This document shows, one piece after another, positions 30,459 through 34,245 of a stretch of 34,245 nt of DNA. The position numbers were made by a program, and so were the translations under genes. This DNA comes from Bacillota bacterium. GTDB taxonomy: Bacteria > Bacillota > Clostridia > Oscillospirales > Ruminococcaceae. The stretch covers positions 1-34,245 of the forward strand of contig JAEZTV010000008.1 of assembly GCA_023421245.1 (NCBI GenBank). The letters are read 5' to 3'. The notes under the pieces are model-generated. The model saw only the letters and a list, made by a program, of their open reading frames with translations, did not search any database and was not told the DNA's origin. Every line of letters starts with the position of its first letter. The first letter of the stretch is position 1.

Positions 30459-31433
30459 ATGATTTTAGCGGATAAAATTCTGGCGCTTCGCAAAAGCTTT
30501 GGGTGGTCACAGGAGGAACTGGCGGAAAAAATGAACGTTTCACGGCAATCCATTTCAAAGTGGGAAAGCGCTGCCGCCATACCGGATATCAACCGTATTC
30601 TGGAGCTTTCCAAACTGTTTGGTGTAACCACCGACTATCTTTTAAAGGATGACCTTGAACATACTATATATACAGGCAAGGATGAGGAAGGCGACCTTAT
30701 ACGCGTATCATTGCAAGAGGCAGGCAGCTTTATTGAAAATAAGCGTATCAGCGGCATACAAATTGCTATCGGCGTTATGCTGTGCATACTTTCACCCGCG
30801 CTGCTGATCGTGCTGTGTGCCATGGCAGATGCCGGAGGGTATGGGGTATCGGAGGCAGCCGCTACCGGCATTGGTGTTTCGGTGCTGCTTTGTATGGTTG
30901 CAATTGCCGTTGCAATCTTTATTGTCAGCGGTATAAGGATGAAACCGTTTGAATATCTTGCCAGGTCTGAGTTTGAACTGGACTATGGTGTCAGCGGAAT
31001 TCTCGCGGAGCGGCAGGCAAGATTCATGAAACAATACACGCTGCATACTGTTGCAGGCGTCTGTCTGTGTATTCTTGGCGTTATTCCGCTTCTGGTCACG
31101 GGAATTTCAGGTCAATCAGATGTCGTTACTGCCGCGATGGTGGCGCTTCTGCTTGTTGTTGTTTCCGTTGCGGTGTATCTACTGATTTCCGCCGGTACTG
31201 TAAAGAGCGGCTATGATCAGCTGCTCATGACCGGTGATTATGATTTAAACACGCAGAAGGAAAATGAAACCCATTCAAAGCTTGGGGGCATCTATTGGCC
31301 AATTGTGGTTGCCATCTATCTTGCGGCGAGCTTCTGGACCATGCGATGGGATATTACATGGGTTATCTGGCCAATTGCCGGTTTGGTGTTTGCAAGCCTT
31401 GCGGCGGCATTGCACAAGCAAGAGCCAAAGTAA
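30459..31433 (+). CDS. XRE-family regulator fused to a membrane domain
   Basis: 324 residues from ATG 30459, after GACGGAGGGAAAACA. Residues 1-65 form a Cro/CI-type helix-turn-helix (KILALRKSFGWSQEELAEKM; VSRQSISKWESAAAIPDINR). About six hydrophobic segments follow, for example IAIGVMLCILSPALLIVLC, ATGIGVSVLLCMVAIAVAIF and VALLLVVVSVAVYLLISAG, separated by short charged loops. Such fusions are common in Clostridia and are thought to sense membrane stress or act as membrane-tethered regulators. The target is unknown. It is monocistronic, with a hairpin after it. Confidence 0.85.
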   Translation: MILADKILALRKSFGWSQEELAEKMNVSRQSISKWESAAAIPDINRILELSKLFGVTTDYLLKDDLEHTIYTGKDEEGDLIRVSLQEAGSFIENKRISGIQIAIGVMLCILSPALLIVLCAMADAGGYGVSEAAATGIGVSVLLCMVAIAVAIFIVSGIRMKPFEYLARSEFELDYGVSGILAERQARFMKQYTLHTVAGVCLCILGVIPLLVTGISGQSDVVTAAMVALLLVVVSVAVYLLISAGTVKSGYDQLLMTGDYDLNTQKENETHSKLGGIYWPIVVAIYLAASFWTMRWDITWVIWPIAGLVFASLAAALHKQEPK

Positions 31434-31467
31434 CAAGTAATAAGGGTAATAAACGAATACAGCAAAC

Positions 31468-31499
31468 GCCCCCGTCAAACCGCAAGGCTTGGCGGGGGC
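31468..31499. terminator. Hairpin after the XRE gene
   Basis: GCCCCCG (31468-31474) pairs with CGGGGGC (31493-31499), extended inward by CAA/TTG. There is no T-run directly after, so it may be a weak terminator. Confidence 0.5.
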
Positions 31500-31564
31500 A
31501 CTCATTGTGACGGATACGGTTTAAGCATAGTTCTGTTTTGCTGCCACAATATAAAAGAGCAAAA

Positions 31565-31588
31565 AAAATACGCCGTGAGGCGTATTTT
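31565..31588 (-). terminator. Terminator of the zinc-ribbon gene
   Basis: AAAATACGCC (31565-31574) and GGCGTATTTT (31579-31588) form a 10-bp stem with loop GTGA. On the minus strand it continues into eight T residues, 24 bases after the stop. Confidence 0.85.
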
Positions 31589-31611
31589 ATCCAGTATTAA
31601 CTTAGGGGAGA

Positions 31612-31884
31612 TTATCTCTGGTTGGAGAAGCACTCACTGCAGTAAACCGGGCGGTCCTCCCTAGGCTGGAAGGGAACCTTGCACGCACTTCCGCAGGAAG
31701 CGCAAACCGCATCAAACATCTCTCTTGCGGGTCTGCCGGCATTCTTGCGCGCGTCACGACAGGGTTTGCATCTCTGGGGTTCGTTGGTGAAACCCTTTTC
31801 CTCAAAGAATTCCTGCTCACTTGCAGTGAACACAAAATCCTGTCCGCACTCTTTGCATACCAGCGTCTTGTCCTGATGATTCAA
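31612..31884 (-). CDS. Small zinc-ribbon protein (CxxC-x17-CxxC type)
   Basis: I choose TTG at 31884 as start (encoding MNHQDKTLVCKECGQDFVF), because AACGAGGTATTTCCA precedes it; the longer frame from 31959 starts inside the promoter region. The 90 residues have two zinc knuckles: CKECG ... CKPCRD in the first half and CASCG ... CSECF in the second. Such small proteins are common in Clostridia; their role is unknown, with nucleic-acid binding suspected. It has a strong promoter (31941-31969) and its own terminator, so it is a single-gene unit. Confidence 0.8.
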   Translation of the reverse strand: MNHQDKTLVCKECGQDFVFTASEQEFFEEKGFTNEPQRCKPCRDARKNAGRPAREMFDAVCASCGSACKVPFQPREDRPVYCSECFSNQR

Positions 31885-31940
31885 TGGAAATACCTCGTTT
31901 AAATAATTTTGCCTAAAATATCTTTTAAGCATTGAAACAA

Positions 31941-31969
31941 AGTATACAACACAATACACGATTTGTCAA
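31941..31969 (-). promoter_or_regulatory. Promoter of the zinc-ribbon gene
   Basis: On the minus strand: TTGACA (31969-31964), a 17-nt spacer, TATACT (31946-31941), close to consensus. Confidence 0.85.
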
Positions 31970-31977
31970 TTAGCATT

Positions 31978-32136
31978 TTAAAGAATTTTCATATTTTTGT
32001 AATACACATTGCCCCACCCGTTTTTGGGATTGGATAGCATGAGAAGTTTTCCATTGCATACCAAGGGTGGATGCTCTAAGTCTTTCATATAATAATGAAG
32101 GAGCCGGAGGTTTTCCAAACGCCAATCAAAGATTGG
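31978..32136 (-). pseudogene. C-terminal gene fragment of unknown family
   Basis: Between an in-frame TAA at 32139-32137 and the stop TAA at 31980-31978, the minus strand encodes 52 codons that look like protein: IFDWRLENLRLLHYYMKDLE then HPPLVCNGKLLMLSNPKNGW and GNVYYKNMKIL. There is no start codon with a ribosome binding site except perhaps the internal Met. I read it as the tail of a lost gene, ending just before the zinc-ribbon promoter. Family not recognised. The remaining gap up to 32221 shows nothing else. Confidence 0.35.
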
Positions 32137-32213
32137 TTATAGGTGTACACCGCCGCAGAAACCCTAAAACAAGATCATTTGTAAAGTTGTAAAAACATCT
32201 TTTCTTTTACCTG

Positions 32214-32241
32214 TTGATGTAGTATACTGCATTTGTATACT
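32214..32241 (+). promoter_or_regulatory. gapN promoter with GTATAC inverted repeat
   Basis: TTGATG, a 16-nt spacer, and TATACT (32236-32241). GTATAC occurs at 32222-32227 and 32235-32240, flanking TGCATTT; this may be a repressor site or only part of the -10 context. Confidence 0.5.
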
Positions 32242-32328
32242 TTAAGCACTGCGGATTCAAAACGGTAGGTGGGCTAACGTAAAAATCCGGAATCTATACT
32301 GGTGCAAAGTGAGAAGGGTCGTGTGTTT

Positions 32329-33789
32329 ATGTTTAGCGGGCTGTGCAGTGACCAAAAGAATTTCAGGAATCTATACAACGGCGAATGGGTGGAGTCGGCA
32401 TCGGGCGGACTGATTGAGATATCCTCTCCCATCGACGGCTCTCTTGTGGGCAGGATACAGTCGATGACACAGCAAGAGGTCGACCGGGCAATTGCCAATA
32501 CAAAGACTGAGCTGCAAACATGGGCGAAGATGCCGGTATACGAACGTGCGAACATCTTTTATAAGGCGGCACAGCTGCTTGAGCAACACGCGCACGAGAT
32601 TGCACAGGTGCTGGTAATGGAAATTGCCAAGGATGAAAAATCCGCATTGTCAGAGGTAATGCGTACCGCTGACTTTTTGCGCTATACCGCGGATGTCGGT
32701 AAAAGCACCGAGGGAGAAGCCATCAGCGGTGAAAACTTCCCGGGCGGCTCAAAGAATAAGATGTCGTATGTTACGCGTGTACCGCTGGGCACCATATTGG
32801 CGGTCTCGCCGTTCAACTATCCGGTGAATCTCTCGGTTTCCAAGATCGCCCCCGCGCTTATCGGCGGGAATGCCGTGCTGCTCAAGCCCCCGACGCAAGG
32901 GGCGATCAGCGCCCTGCATCTTGCGCATATCCTCAACGAAGCCGGTCTGCCCAAGGGCATTCTCAACACGGTGACCGGCCGCGGCAGGGAGATTGGCGAT
33001 TATGTTGTTACCCATCCCGGTATCAACTTCATTAACTTCACCGGCAGCACTGAGGTTGGACGTCATATTGCCGGCCTTGCGGGGATGGTTCCGTTAATGC
33101 TGGAGCTCGGCGGCAAGGATGCTGCGATTGTGCTGGAGGATGCCGATCTCGATTTTGCCGCGGAAAACATCGTCTCGGGTGCCTATTCCTATTCGGGGCA
33201 ACGATGCACGGCGGTAAAGCGTATCCTTACACCCGACTCGGTTGCGGATACGCTAATCCCCAAACTGCTTGCAAGGATTGAGATGCTTACAGTGGGTGAC
33301 CCGCGAGACAACGCGGTAATTGTACCGCTGATTGATCAATCGGCCGCTGACTATGTGCAGATGCTCATCGATGATGCGGTGCAGAAGGGCGCGCGCGTAC
33401 TGGTCGGTAACAAGCGGGAGGGCAATATCATCTACCCGACGCTGATCGACAACGTGACTACCGATATGAAGCTTGCATGGGAAGAACCGTTTGGTCCGGT
33501 GTTGCCCATCCTCCGTGTCAGGAATATGGATGAAGCAATCGAGATTGCAAACCGCTCGGAATACGGGCTGCAGTCCTCCGTCTTCACGCATAACATCAAC
33601 CACGCGTTTTACATTGCAAACCGGTTGGATGTCGGAACCGTTCAGGTGAACAATAAAACGGAACGCGGCCCTGATCATTTCCCGTTCCTTGGAATCAAGG
33701 CGTCGGGAATGGGCACGCAGGGCGTGAAGTATTCCATTGAGGCCATGACAAGGCCCAAGGCGGTTGTCGTGAATCTTGAGTCGGTTTAA
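32329..33789 (+). CDS. gapN: NADP-dependent glyceraldehyde-3-phosphate dehydrogenase, non-phosphorylating
   Basis: 486 residues from ATG 32329 (MFSGLCSDQKNFRNLYNGEW), after GAGAAGGGTCGTGTGTTT; a GTG at 32302 has no site. It is an aldehyde-dehydrogenase-superfamily enzyme with the catalytic thiol Cys293 (YSGQRCTAVKR), general base Glu259 (MLELGGKDA), Asn163 (PFNYP) and cofactor-binding Lys186 (LLKPP). The SGQRCTAVKR segment and the overall length match GapN, which makes 3-phosphoglycerate and NADPH directly from glyceraldehyde-3-phosphate without ATP. A related aldehyde dehydrogenase role cannot be fully excluded. It is monocistronic. Confidence 0.85.
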   Translation: MFSGLCSDQKNFRNLYNGEWVESASGGLIEISSPIDGSLVGRIQSMTQQEVDRAIANTKTELQTWAKMPVYERANIFYKAAQLLEQHAHEIAQVLVMEIAKDEKSALSEVMRTADFLRYTADVGKSTEGEAISGENFPGGSKNKMSYVTRVPLGTILAVSPFNYPVNLSVSKIAPALIGGNAVLLKPPTQGAISALHLAHILNEAGLPKGILNTVTGRGREIGDYVVTHPGINFINFTGSTEVGRHIAGLAGMVPLMLELGGKDAAIVLEDADLDFAAENIVSGAYSYSGQRCTAVKRILTPDSVADTLIPKLLARIEMLTVGDPRDNAVIVPLIDQSAADYVQMLIDDAVQKGARVLVGNKREGNIIYPTLIDNVTTDMKLAWEEPFGPVLPILRVRNMDEAIEIANRSEYGLQSSVFTHNINHAFYIANRLDVGTVQVNNKTERGPDHFPFLGIKASGMGTQGVKYSIEAMTRPKAVVVNLESV

Positions 33790-33810
33790 TGAAATCATAT
33801 ATTATGATGT

Positions 33811-33850
33811 AAGGATGCCGGTGTATCTGCGCACCTGCATCCTTATGTTT
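33811..33850 (+). terminator. Terminator of gapN
   Basis: AAGGATGC (33811-33818) and GCATCCTT (33837-33844) pair, extended inward by GGTG/CACC, followed by ATGTTT. The T-run is short. Confidence 0.6.
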
Positions 33851-34139
33851 ATCGCCAAAGTATGATAAAGCACCTCTGTTTTGTGCCAATATAATGTATA
33901 TATGATTAGTATGATCAAATCAAAACTGAGATAAGTGGTGCGGATGCTGCGCGGATTTCCGTGCGCCTGAAACTGTTTTTATTTTAAAATTTGTTAAGTA
34001 TAGTATGGTAGATATATGCGAAGTGACCCGCAGCGCAGTAAATACAGAGCCGGTTTTGGTATAGTTGTCGGCTTTTTAACGACATCTAATACAATCAAAC
34101 CGCTTGGCTTTATATGCGAAAAACAATCGAAAAAAGGTG
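33851..34139. other. Intergenic region before the rRNA-type promoter
   Basis: No gene is visible. AGCCG (34048-34052) and CGGCT (34069-34073) followed by TTTTTAAC form a terminator-like hairpin. It contains AT-rich tracts that may act as upstream elements for the promoter at 34140. Confidence 0.5.
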
Positions 34140-34245
34140 TTGACAAGGGTAGATGTGTGTGGTATTATAAATAAGCCGCTTGAGCAGGCGGGGCCGAAAA
34201 AAGGGCCTAGGAAAGCCAAAAACGAGCGAAATGAACCTTGAAAAC
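34140..34245 (+). promoter_or_regulatory. Strong promoter and leader, probably of an rRNA operon
   Basis: TTGACA (34140-34145), a 17-nt spacer, TATTAT (34163-34168). The leader runs to the window end and closes with ATGAACCTTGAAAAC. In Firmicutes a (C)TTTGAAAAC-like sequence commonly stands shortly before 16S rRNA. The gene itself would start beyond the window. Confidence 0.6.

Noticed and set aside
32222..32240. GTATAC inverted repeat as a definite operator of gapN
   Set aside because: One half coincides with the -10 box and the arms are only 6 bp, so it can arise by chance. Left as a remark under the promoter.
1..34245. CRISPR array or prophage
   Set aside because: I see no regularly spaced direct repeats and no phage structural genes. 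The only tandem repeat is the two-copy 14-nt unit at 19346-19373.

Overview
The window looks like chromosomal DNA of an anaerobic, low- to mid-GC Firmicute of class Clostridia, most likely an Oscillospiraceae/Ruminococcaceae-type organism. The reasons are a Rex-linked [FeFe]-hydrogenase operon, a GapN-type aldehyde dehydrogenase, strong AGGAGG-like ribosome binding sites, TTGACA/TATAAT promoters, and Clostridia-style integrative-element debris. This placement is inference; no rRNA gene lies inside the window. Layout: (1) 1-2090 holds the 5' part of a large secreted surface protein (minus strand), divergent from a TetR regulator, with a palindromic candidate operator between two facing promoters. 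(2) 2090-8900 is a graveyard of integrative elements: a cell-wall-binding tail, two separate pieces of large serine recombinases, a sigma-region-4 piece, a DUF6076-like piece and an AT-rich AAA+ ATPase pseudogene. Inside it sit an intact 127-aa hypothetical protein and an intact BlaI/M56 (BlaR1-like) regulatory pair with clear operators. (3) 8900-11000 carries a cupin protein and a LysR regulator. (4) 11097-17497 is the most interesting region. It is a compact seven-gene operon: Rex, an APH/choline-kinase-like protein, two small [2Fe-2S] thioredoxin-like ferredoxins, a sensory-type [FeFe]-hydrogenase with a PAS domain, a SpoIIE/PP2C phosphatase, and a second [FeFe]-hydrogenase resembling group B. 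It ends at a perfect 34-nt hairpin. (5) 18000-19670 has an MFS exporter preceded by an unannotated 12-codon leader peptide and mutually exclusive hairpins, which look like an antibiotic-type attenuator, then tRNA-Leu(CAA). (6) 19800-23900 has a ROK regulator and a sorbitol/polyol-type operon (zinc alcohol dehydrogenase, VOC protein, PfkB sugar kinase) that appear to share an operator motif. (7) 23917-29300 has two divergent lipoproteins (an M23 peptidase and an unknown), an SGNH hydrolase and a peptidase-S51 relative that has lost its nucleophile. (8) 29400-34245 has rpmB, tRNA-Met and tRNA-Glu behind a consensus promoter, an XRE-membrane protein, a small zinc-ribbon protein, gapN, and finally a strong promoter and leader that look like the start of an rRNA operon just beyond the window. 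How the genes work together: the hydrogenase operon joins NADH/NAD+ sensing (Rex), possible H2 or redox sensing (hydrogenase-PAS) and protein dephosphorylation (SpoIIE) in one transcript. The polyol operon would turn a polyol into a ketose and then phosphorylate it, feeding glycolysis, where GapN supplies NADPH.
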